From assembly GCA_963710675.1 (NCBI GenBank), contig CAVQBE010000025.1, positions 238,516-302,515 of the forward strand: 64,000 nt of DNA, in the 5' to 3' direction. Position numbers and translations under genes: made by a program. Below, piece after piece: positions 52,357 through 61,814 of this stretch. The notes under the pieces are model-generated. The model was not told the DNA's origin and did no database searches. It worked only from the letters and a program-made list of their open reading frames with translations. The stretch comes from JACCZX01 sp963710675. Lineage in GTDB: Bacteria; Pseudomonadota; Gammaproteobacteria; Burkholderiales; Burkholderiaceae_F. The first letter of the stretch is position 1, and the number at the start of each line of letters is the position of its first letter.

Positions 52357-53178
52357 GTGTCTGTTTGTTCAGACGATAGCGAGCAATTTGTAATGGCGAT
52401 GGAAGTCACTAACGGACATGCGCACGCTTGGGTCGAAGCAGCACCCGACATGCAAGCGCGGCCCGACGCGGCGCACGCGCCGGTCGACCGTGTACTTCAA
52501 GGAAATGAGTCAACACTACCGGCGGCAAGCAAAGCAGATCTTCAACGCGCACTGTCAATAAGCCAGCAAGAGGTGTTAACAGGACTTCGGCAGATCGACA
52601 TCCTGCAAAGACAAGATGAACTGCTAAAGCAGGAAGTAAACCAGTTGGCCCAAGCCGTGGCGCAGGCGCGCCAGTCCTCACACTACGACCAGCTGACCGG
52701 TCTGCCCAATCGCACGTTGCTGTTGGATCGCTTCAACCAGGCCGCAGCGCGCGCAGCCCGTCAGCGCAAGCTAGTAGCACTGCTGTTCCTCGACCTTGAT
52801 GGATTCAAGAGCATCAACGACGTGCTGGGCCATTCGGCCGGGGACCAACTGCTTCAGCAGGTGGCAGCGCGCCTGACCGCCAGTATCCGCACGTCCGACA
52901 CCGCCTGCAGGTATGGAGGAGACGAATTCGTTCTCTTGCTGCCGGAGCTTGAGTGCGCCGAGAGCGCCGTTGCAGCGGCCGAGAAGATCCGCGCCCATCT
53001 TGCGACGCCGTACGTAGTCGACAGCACCAGCAGTCAAGTCACTGCAAGCATTGGCATCGCCGTCTATCCCATCGACGGAATTGAGTTCGATGATCTGATA
53101 AAGCAGGCGGACGCTGGGATGTATTGCAACAAGGCTGGCGGTCCTGCTCCGGCTAGTGTCTTTGTCTTGCGCCCGTGA
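52357..53178 (+). CDS. Diguanylate cyclase (GGDEF domain)
   Basis: 273 residues from GTG 52357; ATG 52393 and 52399 are alternatives. No membrane helix or named sensor domain. Residues about 60-108 look like a coiled coil (SQQEVLTGLRQIDILQRQDE), directly followed by GGDEF from about 110 (YDQLTGLPNRTLLLDRF). The active site is GGDEF at 187-191 and the inhibitory I-site RTSD at 178-181, five residues before it, so an active, product-inhibited c-di-GMP synthase is predicted. The small unknown gene behind it starts 18 bases later. Confidence 0.92.
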   Translation: MSVCSDDSEQFVMAMEVTNGHAHAWVEAAPDMQARPDAAHAPVDRVLQGNESTLPAASKADLQRALSISQQEVLTGLRQIDILQRQDELLKQEVNQLAQAVAQARQSSHYDQLTGLPNRTLLLDRFNQAAARAARQRKLVALLFLDLDGFKSINDVLGHSAGDQLLQQVAARLTASIRTSDTACRYGGDEFVLLLPELECAESAVAAAEKIRAHLATPYVVDSTSSQVTASIGIAVYPIDGIEFDDLIKQADAGMYCNKAGGPAPASVFVLRP

Positions 53179-53196
53179 TAGCAGGCTGAGCCTGCG

Positions 53197-53664
53197 ATGA
53201 AACATTCACCCATCGAAGCGCAATCTCAAACTTCCGCGCATCCGCCGCAGTCGACGTTTAACACCGATGAAGCTGAGCGCTTGACGGCGCGTGCCGAGCG
53301 CGCCTCGCACGATCAATCAAACAGCATCGAGACATCGCGGCTACTGAAAAGCGTGTCGCGCGTGCTGTACTGCGCATTGGTCGAAACTGCGCAACGCGCC
53401 AAGGTGCGCGTCGCATCCGTCCTGGCGCTCGACCGAATTTCGCAGCGGCTGCGCCAGTTCGATCAGGAGGCCGATGTCGAGGGAATGCTGGCCGACACGG
53501 TGGCATCTGTCACATTGATGGCCAATGCAAACGAAACCGATGATGCGATCGAATTTCAGCGCGCGAGCATCGGAACCTCACCGCCCGCAGCTCCTGCGTT
53601 AGAGCAGCGACAGCAAGGCACTCTCACTTCTAAAGCGGATCGCGACACCGCAATACACTTTTAA
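53197..53664 (+). CDS. Hypothetical protein behind the diguanylate cyclase
   Basis: 155 residues, family not recognised. Polar, disordered ends (Gln/Ser/Thr/Pro-rich start and end) surround a helical middle (SRLLKSVSRVLYCALVETAQRAKVRV, LALDRISQRLRQFDQ) with no membrane segment or signal peptide. Same strand and 18 bases after the GGDEF gene, so probably co-expressed. Converges on ubiX. It could be a c-di-GMP output or regulator protein, but nothing in the sequence shows this. Confidence 0.55.
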   Translation: MKHSPIEAQSQTSAHPPQSTFNTDEAERLTARAERASHDQSNSIETSRLLKSVSRVLYCALVETAQRAKVRVASVLALDRISQRLRQFDQEADVEGMLADTVASVTLMANANETDDAIEFQRASIGTSPPAAPALEQRQQGTLTSKADRDTAIHF

Positions 53665-53730
53665 CCGTGCCTGGCTTCATGCTGACACTGCCAGTGGGTA
53701 GCGTTGCGATGCTGCAAGGTAGAGACAATT

Positions 53731-54315
53731 TCAGGCGTGCTGCGGATCGGCGCCGATTTGTCCGTCCCAGCGCGGCGCCAGTTGATGTTCGATGTCGAAT
53801 AGATCGAGCACGCGCGCCAGCGTGTGATCAACCATTTGTTCAAAGCTTTGCGGCCGCTGATAGAACGCTGGCAGCGGCGGAAAAATGATGCCGCCCATCA
53901 GCGTGACGGCCTCCATGTTGCGAATGTGCGCAAGATTCAGTGGCGCTTCGCGCGGTAGTAAGACGAGTCTGCGCCGCTCCTTCAAACACACATCGGCGGA
54001 TCGTGAGATCAAATTGTCGGCATAACCGTGCGCTACGGCCGCCAGCGTCTTCATCGAGCAGGGCGCGATCACCATGCCCCTGGTCTTGAACGATCCGCTC
54101 GCAAGTGTGGCACCGACGTCACCAACGCCGTGCACGACGTCGGCCAGTGCCTCAACGTCCGGCCGCTTCAAGCCGAGCTCCTGATTCACGTTCAACACGC
54201 CAGCTGGTGATAGCAGCAGGTGCGTTTCAACGCCGAGCTTGCGCAGATGTCTCAGCAACTGCACGCCGTAGATCGCGCCTGTAGCGCCTGTAATCGCAAC
54301 GATCAGGCGCTGCAT
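53731..54315 (-). CDS. ubiX: Flavin prenyltransferase UbiX
   Basis: Makes prenylated FMN, the cofactor of the UbiD decarboxylase in ubiquinone synthesis. 194 residues. Start MQRLIVAITGATGAIYG, FMN and prenyl-phosphate sites SGSFKTRGMVIAPCSMKTLAAVAHG, and LPREAPLNLAHIRNM, PPLPAFYQRP. ATG 54315. Lies 22 bases behind the monothiol glutaredoxin gene on the same strand. Confidence 0.96.
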   Translation of the reverse strand: MQRLIVAITGATGAIYGVQLLRHLRKLGVETHLLLSPAGVLNVNQELGLKRPDVEALADVVHGVGDVGATLASGSFKTRGMVIAPCSMKTLAAVAHGYADNLISRSADVCLKERRRLVLLPREAPLNLAHIRNMEAVTLMGGIIFPPLPAFYQRPQSFEQMVDHTLARVLDLFDIEHQLAPRWDGQIGADPQHA

Positions 54316-54337
54316 TTTCGTAGTCTCAACGGACCGC

Positions 54338-54658
54338 TTAGACGACCTTGGCGTCCTTCAGCAGCGTCTGCAGTTCACCCGATTCGAACATTTCGCCCAT
54401 GATGTCTGAGCCGCCGACAAACTGTCCGTTGACGTAAAGCTGTGGAACAGTCGGCCAGTTGGAAAAGTCCTTGACGCCTTGCCGGACGTCGTCGTCGTCG
54501 AGCACATTGACGGTGATTAGATTCTTCACACCGGACTGCTTCAGCAGCGCAATCGCACGGCCGGAGAATCCGCATTGCGGAAACTGCGCGGTGCCCTTCA
54601 TGAACAGCACGACAGGGTTCTCGGACACGGTTTTCTTGATGAAATCTGTAGGGTTCAT
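54338..54658 (-). CDS. grxD: Monothiol glutaredoxin, Grx4 type
   Basis: 106 residues from ATG 54658 (ATG 54667 would add three). CGFS active site in GTAQFPQCGFSGRAIALL, then NWPTVPQLYVNGQFVGGSDIMGEMFESGEL. CGFS glutaredoxins carry [2Fe-2S] clusters and pair with BolA proteins such as the one at 34.2 kb. Follows prmC in the hemA-prfA-prmC-grxD-ubiX order. Confidence 0.95.
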   Translation of the reverse strand: MNPTDFIKKTVSENPVVLFMKGTAQFPQCGFSGRAIALLKQSGVKNLITVNVLDDDDVRQGVKDFSNWPTVPQLYVNGQFVGGSDIMGEMFESGELQTLLKDAKVV

Positions 54659-54719
54659 GGCATGCATTCAAATGGGAATTTCCGAGTGTAGCGAGCAGTC
54701 AGAGCACGTCAAACGAACG

Positions 54720-55556
54720 TCAGGCGAGGCGCGCCAGCGTCACGCGTTCGAGTTCGGCGAAGTCGGCCATCGTCCGAATATCGCGCCAAGTTGCCGAATC
54801 AAACAGTGCACGGACTGCCTCGCCCTGCTCATAGCTGTGCTCAAGCGCCAGCGTGCCGGCAGGCAGCAGATGTCGCGGGGCGTTTGCGATGATTTGCTGC
54901 AGGCACGCCAGTCCGTTTCCTCCAGCCACCAGCGCCATCTGCGGCTCGAAGCGCAAGGCCTGCAAGTGCGAGTCGCCTGCCGCGACGTAGGGCGGATTGC
55001 TGACGATCAGGTTGAAGCGCTGATCCGAAACCGCGGCGAACCAGGGTCCTTTGCGGAAAGTCACGGCCTCCGCGCCCAACTTCGCCGCATTCGATCGCGC
55101 GACTTCGAGTGCGCCGTGCGAAACATCGGTGGCGGTAATCTTCCATGATGGACGCTCAAGCGCCAGCGTCAGAGCGATGCAGCCCGAACCGGTCCCAAGA
55201 TCGAGCACATCGGCGCCATCGGTTAGGCCCGCCGATAGTGCCACCTCAACCAGAAGCTCGGTTTCGGGTCGCGGTATCAGCACCGCCGGAGATACTTCGA
55301 ACATCCGCCCGTAAAACTCCTTTTGTCCCAGCACGTAGGCAAGCGGCTCGCCGCGCTGACACCGTTGTACGAGCTGCGTAAACGCCTGCACGTCGGACGG
55401 AGCCACGCGCAATTCGGGCTGCGCAATCAGTTGTTCGCGTGCGACGTGCAGCTGGTGGGCCAGGAGCGCGCGGGTCTCCGCGCGCGGCAGCGGGCTTGCG
55501 ACCAATAACTCGCCGACGCTCGGTGCGCCTGCGGCCAGCAACTCACTGAACAGCAT
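54720..55556 (-). CDS. prmC: Release factor glutamine methyltransferase
   Basis: SAM-dependent methylase of the GGQ glutamine in RF1 and RF2. 278 residues from ATG 55556, overlapping the end of prfA by 14 bases. N-terminal helical domain, then VLIPRPETELLVE, SAM motif DVLDLGTGSGCIAL and catalytic NPPY in LIVSNPPYVAAGD. Its target RF1 is encoded by the preceding gene. Confidence 0.96.
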   Translation of the reverse strand: MLFSELLAAGAPSVGELLVASPLPRAETRALLAHQLHVAREQLIAQPELRVAPSDVQAFTQLVQRCQRGEPLAYVLGQKEFYGRMFEVSPAVLIPRPETELLVEVALSAGLTDGADVLDLGTGSGCIALTLALERPSWKITATDVSHGALEVARSNAAKLGAEAVTFRKGPWFAAVSDQRFNLIVSNPPYVAAGDSHLQALRFEPQMALVAGGNGLACLQQIIANAPRHLLPAGTLALEHSYEQGEAVRALFDSATWRDIRTMADFAELERVTLARLA

Positions 55557-56628
55557 CGCCCAGCGCCGCCAGCAGTTCAGCCTGGTGCTCGGCAGCAAGT
55601 CGCTCGGTCAGCTCGTCGAGATCGCCGTCCATGATCGCGTCTATTTTGTACAGCGTCAGATTGATGCGATGGTCGGTCACCCGCCCTTGCGGAAAGTTGT
55701 AGGTGCGGATGCGCTCCGAGCGATCGCCCGATCCGATCAGCGTCTTGCGCGTCGACGCCTCTTTCGCCTGTTGATCACGAGTTTGCTGATCCTTGATGCG
55801 AGCCGCAAGAATCTTCATTGCGCGCTCGCGGTTCTTGTGCTGCGACCGGTCGTCCTGGCACTCGACGACGATATTCGTCGGCAAATGCGTGATGCGGACC
55901 GCGCTTTCGGTCTTGTTCACGTGCTGACCGCCAGCGCCCGAGGCACGAAAGACATCGATTCGAATCTCGCTCGGGTCGATCTTCACATCGTCGATTTCGT
56001 CGGCCTCCGGCAGCACGGCCACCGTGCATGCCGACGTATGAATACGACCCTGCGCTTCCGTCACGGGCACGCGCTGGACTCGATGGCCGCCCGATTCGAA
56101 TTTAAGCTTCGAGTAGGCGCCCGTTCCCACCAGCCGCACGATTACTTCCTTGTAGCCACCCATGTCGGAGGAGCTTTCCGAGATCATCTCGCTCGACCAG
56201 CGGTGACGCTCGGCGTAGCGCAGGTACATGCGCAGTAGGTCCCCGGCGAATAGGCCGGATTCGTCGCCACCGGTCCCGGCGCGTATCTCGAGGAATATGT
56301 TGCGATCGTCGTTAGGATCTTTCGGCAGCAGCAGCCCCTGCAGTTCGCCTTCGAGTTCTGTTATGCGAGCTTTGGACGAATCGATTTCTTCTTCGGCGAG
56401 CCCCTTCATCTCGGGTTCGGACAACATCTGCTGCGCGCTCTGCAGATCGCTCTCGGCACGCTTGTAGTCGTGGAACCGGCTGACGACAGGCTCGATTTCC
56501 GACCGCTCCTGTCCAAGGGCGCGAAAGCGATTCATGTCGCGCGCCGCATGCTCGTCCGACAAATGTATGTCGATTTCATCGAGCCGCTTCGCGAGCTGCT
56601 CGAGCTTGGTTCTCATGGATGATTTCAT
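55543..56628 (-). CDS. prfA: Peptide chain release factor 1
   Basis: RF1, terminates at UAA and UAG. 361 residues from ATG 56628; ATG 56616 (MRTKLEQL) may be the true start. GGQ motif in FRASGAGGQHVNKTESAVR, the PAT-like tripeptide region in HRVQRVPVTEAQGRIHTSA, and the coiled N-terminal domain. Between hemA and prmC, the usual order. Overlaps prmC. Confidence 0.97.
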   Translation of the reverse strand: MKSSMRTKLEQLAKRLDEIDIHLSDEHAARDMNRFRALGQERSEIEPVVSRFHDYKRAESDLQSAQQMLSEPEMKGLAEEEIDSSKARITELEGELQGLLLPKDPNDDRNIFLEIRAGTGGDESGLFAGDLLRMYLRYAERHRWSSEMISESSSDMGGYKEVIVRLVGTGAYSKLKFESGGHRVQRVPVTEAQGRIHTSACTVAVLPEADEIDDVKIDPSEIRIDVFRASGAGGQHVNKTESAVRITHLPTNIVVECQDDRSQHKNRERAMKILAARIKDQQTRDQQAKEASTRKTLIGSGDRSERIRTYNFPQGRVTDHRINLTLYKIDAIMDGDLDELTERLAAEHQAELLAALGDAVQ

Positions 56629-56685
56629 TAGTTAGGCTAGACCGCATGCGCGGCCGGCGGTCGCACATGCAACGGCTTTGTTCTT

Positions 56686-57960
56686 TTATTCCGAGTAGAA
56701 GCGGGCAAGAAGTGCCTGCAGACGCTCATGCTCGGCGTCGTCACCGGCGGAGCGCAGCGCGCTCATTGGGTCGTGCAGAAACTTGTTGGTCAGCGCGTGC
56801 GACAGCTGCTCGATGACACGCTCGGGCGGCTCACCCTTGGCCAGCAGTTTCATCGCGCGCTGCAGCTCGCGCGCACGCAGCGCATCGGCGCGGCCATGCA
56901 AATCCTGGATCGTCGGCACCGCACGGCGCACCCGGATCCATTCTTCGAAGTCTCGCACCCGTGATTCGATGATGGCTTCGGCTTGCGCAACGGCGGCCTG
57001 CCGCGTGTCGTTGCCGCTCGCAACCACTTTGCCGAGATCGTCGACCGTATGCACGTAGACATCGTCGAGCCGCGCAACCTCGGGCTCGACATCGCGCGGT
57101 ACCGCCAGATCGACGATGAACATCGGCTTGTGCCGGCGCGCGCGAATCGCACGCTCGACCATGCCGAGTCCGATGATCGGTAACAGACTGGCCGTGCACG
57201 ACACGACGATGTCGAACTTCGCCATCGTTTCAGGCAGGTCGCCAAGCTTCATCGATCTGCCGTGCAAACGCGTCGCAAGCGCCTCGGCGCGATCGAGCGA
57301 TCGATTGGCCACCGTGATCGACTTCGGTCGTTGCGCGGCGAAGTGCGTTGCGGTCAGATCGATCATTTCGCCGGCACCGACGAACAACACATGGCTTTCG
57401 CCGAGCTCACCGAAAATCCTGCGTGCAACGCGGACTGCGGCTGCCGCCATCGAGACCGACTGCGTGCCGATTTCGGTGGTGGAGCGAACCTCCTTGGCGA
57501 CAGCGAACGTACGCTGGAACAGGTGGTTCAGCATCAGGCCGAGTCCGCCGGCGTTCCTCGCCAGTTTTTCGGCTTCCTTCATCTGGCCGAGGATCTGCGG
57601 CTCACCCAGCACCATTGAATCAAGCCCGCTGGCAACGCGGAACGCGTGCCGTACTGCATTCACATGCGGCAGCACGTATGAATGCCTGTGCAACTCGTCC
57701 GGGTCCAATCTGCGCTCGGCAGCAACAAACTGACGCAACGCGTGCTGTGCCACGTCGGGCTCTTCGACCGCGCAGTAGAGCTCGGTACGGTTGCAGGTGG
57801 AAACGATCGCGGCCTCGCTGACGCGACCGCCGGCAGGTGCACTCAAACGCTCGCGCAATCGCCCGATCGTCGCACCGACCTCGTCAGCCAGAAACACCAC
57901 GCGCTCACGCACGGCGAGCGGCGCGGTGGTGTGATTGAGTCCGAGAGTAAGGAGCTGCAT
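56686..57960 (-). CDS. hemA: Glutamyl-tRNA reductase
   Basis: NADPH-dependent reduction of glutamyl-tRNA to glutamate-1-semialdehyde, first step of the C5 haem pathway. 424 residues. Catalytic Cys in SEAAIVSTCNRTELYCAV, His in SYVLPHVNAVRHAFRVASGLDS, GEPQILGQMKEA, NADPH fold VLFVGAGEMIDLTATHF. The C-terminal dimer helix is normal. Use of this pathway agrees with hemB at 6.3 kb. A TATAAT lies about 55 bases upstream. Confidence 0.97.
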   Translation of the reverse strand: MQLLTLGLNHTTAPLAVRERVVFLADEVGATIGRLRERLSAPAGGRVSEAAIVSTCNRTELYCAVEEPDVAQHALRQFVAAERRLDPDELHRHSYVLPHVNAVRHAFRVASGLDSMVLGEPQILGQMKEAEKLARNAGGLGLMLNHLFQRTFAVAKEVRSTTEIGTQSVSMAAAAVRVARRIFGELGESHVLFVGAGEMIDLTATHFAAQRPKSITVANRSLDRAEALATRLHGRSMKLGDLPETMAKFDIVVSCTASLLPIIGLGMVERAIRARRHKPMFIVDLAVPRDVEPEVARLDDVYVHTVDDLGKVVASGNDTRQAAVAQAEAIIESRVRDFEEWIRVRRAVPTIQDLHGRADALRARELQRAMKLLAKGEPPERVIEQLSHALTNKFLHDPMSALRSAGDDAEHERLQALLARFYSE

Positions 57961-58014
57961 CGACGACTGCGTTGGCCGCTATCGCGCGCCTGGATCCTTG
58001 TGGGGGACCGCGGA

Positions 58015-58020
58015 ATTATA
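58015..58020 (-). promoter_or_regulatory. Candidate -10 box of hemA
   Basis: Perfect TATAAT on the minus strand, about 55 bases before the hemA ATG, in the 197-base gap to the divergent FMN reductase gene. No clear -35 sequence. Confidence 0.4.
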
Positions 58021-58157
58021 GGGGCGCAAAGTGACGCACGTTCTATCCAAAACGGTGATGAACCGGGGCTGTCAGCAGTTAATCGGATTACCATGCTGCG
58101 GCGCAAAGCCGTCGATTTGCGACGATAGCAAGGCGATAACTGAACCGGAGCTCGCGT

Positions 58158-58745
58158 TTGGACACTTCATCCGTTTTCCTGCCGGTCCTGCTGGGTACGA
58201 ATCGAAAATTGCGCAGGAGTGTGCATGTCGCCCGCTGGTTACACGGAGCAATGTCGACGCGGCCGGATATCGAAACCGAGTTGTTCGACGTCGCGGACTT
58301 CGCGCTGCCGCAAGATGACTACGGTTTGGACATCAAACACCAGTTTCCGAAGTGGCGCGACACAATCATTCGTGCCGATGGTCTGATCATCGTTGCCCCG
58401 GAGTACAACCATGGCTACCCGGGGGCGTTAAAAGGCGTGCTGGATTTGCTGCTGAAGGAATATGTGCACAAGGCGGTGGCTTTAGTGGGCGTGTCGGCTG
58501 GCGCCTGGGGCGGAACGCGCGTTATCGAAGCCATGGTGCCGATGGTGCGCGAGCTGGGTCTTGCCGTGACATTTACCGACCTGCATTTCCCTGCGGTGCA
58601 AAGCAAATTCGACGAATCCGGCAAGCTGCTCGATGATGCGTACGCAACCCGCGTCCACGGCTTTCTCGATGAAGTCGTCTGGATGAGCCGTACATTGAAA
58701 TGGGGACGTACGAACCTGCCTTCGAAGCATCACCCAACGATCTAA
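58158..58745 (+). CDS. NADPH-dependent FMN reductase family protein
   Basis: Flavodoxin-like reductase of 195 residues. Start at TTG 58158, supported by CGGAG eight bases upstream. Pattern PVLLGTNRKLRRSVHVARWL (phosphate loop), DGLIIVAPEYNHGYPGALKGVLDLL (flavin-binding signature), VALVGVSAGAWGGTRVIEAM. Substrate could be quinones, azo compounds or chromate; the sequence does not decide. Divergent from hemA. Confidence 0.88.
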   Translation: MDTSSVFLPVLLGTNRKLRRSVHVARWLHGAMSTRPDIETELFDVADFALPQDDYGLDIKHQFPKWRDTIIRADGLIIVAPEYNHGYPGALKGVLDLLLKEYVHKAVALVGVSAGAWGGTRVIEAMVPMVRELGLAVTFTDLHFPAVQSKFDESGKLLDDAYATRVHGFLDEVVWMSRTLKWGRTNLPSKHHPTI

Positions 58746-58752
58746 TAGCTAC

Positions 58753-59319
58753 GTGCCGATGGCCTTCACTTCATCAGTCGGGCGCAAACGTCGCGCAAAG
58801 AGCGCCAAGCCGAACGCGGCGTCCAATCTGATTCCCGCGACGCGCCCGGATGTCGTGCAGATTGCCGGCGAATGCCGGCAGCTTGTTACGCGCCGCGCGC
58901 TCATTTCTGCTGGCGCGTCGGTGATTCCGATGCCGGGAGTCGATGTTGCGGTTGACATCACGGTGCTGCTGAAGATGATTGAACAGATCAATCAACGCTT
59001 CGGGCTGACGCTTGAGCAGATAGAACGGCTCGCGCCGCAAAGAAGGCTATTTGCGTACAAGGCGGCGATGGCGGTCGGCAGCGCGTTGATAGGTCGCGTC
59101 GTTACGCGCGAGCTGGTCATCAAGGTGCTGAAAACCGTCGGCGTCAAGCTGAGCGTCAGGCAGGCGGCGAAGTACGTTCCATTTGCCGGCCAGGCAGTCG
59201 CCGCGTCGCTCACGTTCGCCGCGCTGAAAGCGCTCGGCGACCGGCACGTGGACGATTGCGTGCGGGTCGCGCAGACCCTGATCGATATTCGCGACGACAG
59301 TGTCGTCGCGACTTACTAG
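58753..59319 (+). CDS. DUF697-like (YcjF-type) membrane-associated protein
   Basis: 188 residues from GTG 58753, or 186 from ATG 58759. Basic N-terminus, then a hydrophobic pattern like the DUF697/YcjF family: ALISAGASVIPMPGVDVAVDITVLLKMI, then LTLEQIERL, and a second hairpin VPFAGQAVAASLTFAALKAL. Family members often accompany GTPases; none is adjacent. Function unknown. Seven bases after the FMN reductase, and its stop overlaps that of the convergent lipoprotein gene by 4 bases. Confidence 0.7.
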   Translation: MPMAFTSSVGRKRRAKSAKPNAASNLIPATRPDVVQIAGECRQLVTRRALISAGASVIPMPGVDVAVDITVLLKMIEQINQRFGLTLEQIERLAPQRRLFAYKAAMAVGSALIGRVVTRELVIKVLKTVGVKLSVRQAAKYVPFAGQAVAASLTFAALKALGDRHVDDCVRVAQTLIDIRDDSVVATY

Positions 59320-59945
59320 ATCACTTTATCGTTGGCCAGTGTTGCGCTGATTGTCTTCGCGAAGTCTTGAATCGTCTGCTGCATCGAACCGGTTGGTACC
59401 GTCGTCGACGAACCCGACCACAGCAGCAAATATTCCTTGGCGTCGAACAGCCTCGTCTCGACCAGCACGTTCTGCACGGTGTAGACGCTGGGCGGGAACG
59501 CGTACGCGGCGGACCAGTAGCTGTGGTAGTAACCGTAGAAACCGGGCCATCCAAAGCCCCACGGCGGGCCAGCGACGTACCCCGGCGATACGCGTACTTC
59601 GTTGGTAACGCTGACGGTACGCGAAATCAGCACTGAATCCGCGCCGGCGGCTGTTACGGCCGCTTGTATCTTCTGCTGTTCAGCAGGCCCTTCCTCCGGT
59701 ACGGACTTATATGACTGCACCGCCTTGACGCCGCGCGCGCCTAGTTGCGCGACCATTGCGTCTTCGTAGATGCGACGTGCGGTCGAATCGCGGTTGATGC
59801 CCATCACCATCACGCTCTTCACCGGCAGACGGCTGCCCGCCTGCGGGTTCAACCACTGTGCGTTCAGTTCGGTGCTGGTTCCGCAACCTGAGAGAGTCAC
59901 GATGACCGCCATCAACAGTGCCGCGCCTGCCAGTCCTCGATTCAT
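59316..59945 (-). CDS. Putative lipoprotein, DUF4136-like
   Basis: 209 residues. Lipoprotein signal MNRGLAGAALLMAVIVTLSGC with lipobox LSGC. Then a GNA1162/DUF4136-like layout: VKSVMVMGINRDSTARRIYEDAMVAQL, a Gly/Tyr/Trp-rich middle (GPPWGFGWPGFYGYY) and NVLVETRLFDAKEYLLLWSGSS. The C-terminal helix TIQDFAKTISATLANDKVI is typical of this group of envelope lipoproteins, whose role is unclear. Confidence 0.75.
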   Translation of the reverse strand: MNRGLAGAALLMAVIVTLSGCGTSTELNAQWLNPQAGSRLPVKSVMVMGINRDSTARRIYEDAMVAQLGARGVKAVQSYKSVPEEGPAEQQKIQAAVTAAGADSVLISRTVSVTNEVRVSPGYVAGPPWGFGWPGFYGYYHSYWSAAYAFPPSVYTVQNVLVETRLFDAKEYLLLWSGSSTTVPTGSMQQTIQDFAKTISATLANDKVI

Positions 59946-59969
59946 GGTTGTCTCCTAACCTTTAACCGA

Positions 59970-60965
59970 TCACAACGTCGTTTCATAACGCCCCAGGCGC
60001 ACTTGAGTATTACCAGGCCTCAGGTGTCGCAAAGAAGGCATCACCAGCACCGTGTCGTCATAGGGTGCGACCCATACCTTGTCGCCGTCGCGTGCAATAG
60101 GCATGCCGGCCTTCGGCACTATTCCAAGACCTTCGAGCGGCACTACGAACTCAAAGTTCATTGACTGCGCAACAACGGGCTCGGTGACGCGAATCACCCT
60201 TTGTTCAGCTGGCAGTCTGACCTTCAACTTTGATTCGATGGACTCGGATGGCACGCTGCCGGTGGCGGCCAGGAAGCGAAGCATCGTGTCAACGGCTACG
60301 TCGACGGATGACTTTTCCCAATGCTGGCCACACTCGATCAGCAAGGCCGCACGCGGGCTCGCCGGGTCGTTAAAGCTGCCGCGGTCGCGCATGCGCACGC
60401 CTGCCGGATGGCCGGTATCGAGCAGCAGGTCCGCCGGCAGCCCGACCTTGCGCGCCAGCTCGACGTGCTTGTCGACAATGCCACACACCATGATGGGCCG
60501 GCAGGGTTCATGCATTGAGTGAATGTCGAGCAGGAAATCGGCGGCATCGACAAACGGCTGCAGTTGGCGCGCCCGTCGCAGTTCTGCAGAATCGCGGGCA
60601 CCGAACAGAACATCGTCGCCCCATACGCGGTTGTAATCCTCATCGATGTACCGCGACAAGTCTGGATTGTCAAAATCGAAACGTGCGTAGGCGTCGACGT
60701 TCGCAAAAGCGAGCACCAGTTTGCCCGCGGCCGGCTTGATCCGCTCGCGGAACAGGTAGTCAAGCGCGTACGCGCCGCAAAATTCGTTGCCGTGCGTCAG
60801 CGCCTGCACCATTACGGTCGGGCCCGCGCGGCCCGAGTCAAGCACGTGAACGTAGTCGACTGCCGCGTTGCCCTGCTTGTAGTTCGAGATGTCGGGCGGT
60901 TGAACCTCGATCGGGTGATGGCCGCTCACAGGCGTGGCGATGCGTTGAGTGACAGCTTCAGGCAC
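59970..60965 (-). CDS. Succinylglutamate desuccinylase/aspartoacylase family deacylase
   Basis: Zinc carboxypeptidase-like (M14) deacylase, 331 residues. GTG 60965 has GGAAAGGAAG upstream and overlaps the previous gene by 8 bases; a TTG nine codons earlier is less likely. Zinc ligands in QALTHGNEFCGAYALD and FLLDIHSMHEP; catalytic Glu probably in LLIECGQHWE. C-terminal beta domain as in aspartoacylase. Likely substrate is an N-acyl amino acid. Same operon as the N-formylglutamate amidohydrolase and the peptide transporter. Confidence 0.86.
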   Translation of the reverse strand: MPEAVTQRIATPVSGHHPIEVQPPDISNYKQGNAAVDYVHVLDSGRAGPTVMVQALTHGNEFCGAYALDYLFRERIKPAAGKLVLAFANVDAYARFDFDNPDLSRYIDEDYNRVWGDDVLFGARDSAELRRARQLQPFVDAADFLLDIHSMHEPCRPIMVCGIVDKHVELARKVGLPADLLLDTGHPAGVRMRDRGSFNDPASPRAALLIECGQHWEKSSVDVAVDTMLRFLAATGSVPSESIESKLKVRLPAEQRVIRVTEPVVAQSMNFEFVVPLEGLGIVPKAGMPIARDGDKVWVAPYDDTVLVMPSLRHLRPGNTQVRLGRYETTL

Positions 60966-61814
60966 GTCGAACTTCCTTTCCAATGTAATCAACGATCGCT
61001 TCGATCAGATTCTGCAGCGTGCGCTGCAGTTGCGTGAACCCAGCATGACGCTCACGCTTGGCCTCGTCCATATAGAGTCGTTTGTTGATCTCGACCTGCA
61101 GGCTATGACGCCGGTTGGCAGGCTGCGAATAAGCCTTGACCAGCTCCACACCCTTGTACGGGTCGTTGACGGTGACCAGGTAGCCCATCGATGCCAACGC
61201 GGCGCGCACGAACTCGGTGAAGGCCGGATCGCAGGTGGTGCCATCACGATCACCGAGAACGAAATCCGGCCGCGCCGAACCCTGCCCTCCTTCGCCCATC
61301 TTTCCCGCCACCGAGTTCATCGAATGACAGTTCAGGTGATACACGGCGCTAAAGCTCGCATGCGCACCGTCGATCGTCTGCTTCAGAGCCCGGTGGTATG
61401 GAGTGTGATACCGCTCGATTCTTGCCAGCACTTCATCAACTTTCAGCTTGCGGCCGTAGATGGCCCGACCATCGTCGAGCGTCCTCCATATCAGCGCCTT
61501 GCCAATGCGTGCCTTGCCGCTCGGCACGTGCGCGCGTGGCCATTGGCCGCCTTCAATTAAATCAAGGTCGATGTCGCCGGCATGCCGATTCGGATCGAGA
61601 TACGTGCGCGGCGTTTGCGCGGCCAGTAACGAAATGCCGAGCTCCGTCGCCGGCATATAGAGCTCGTCGACAAAGCAATCTTCACCATCGCGCAGATCGA
61701 ATTCGGAAACGACCGCATCGAAGTCCGGTGGAAATTCGAATCCCGAATGCGGCGAGTCGAGCACCAGCGGTACGCGCGGCTGTTGCGGTCCATACAAGCG
61801 AAACGTCGTGTCGT

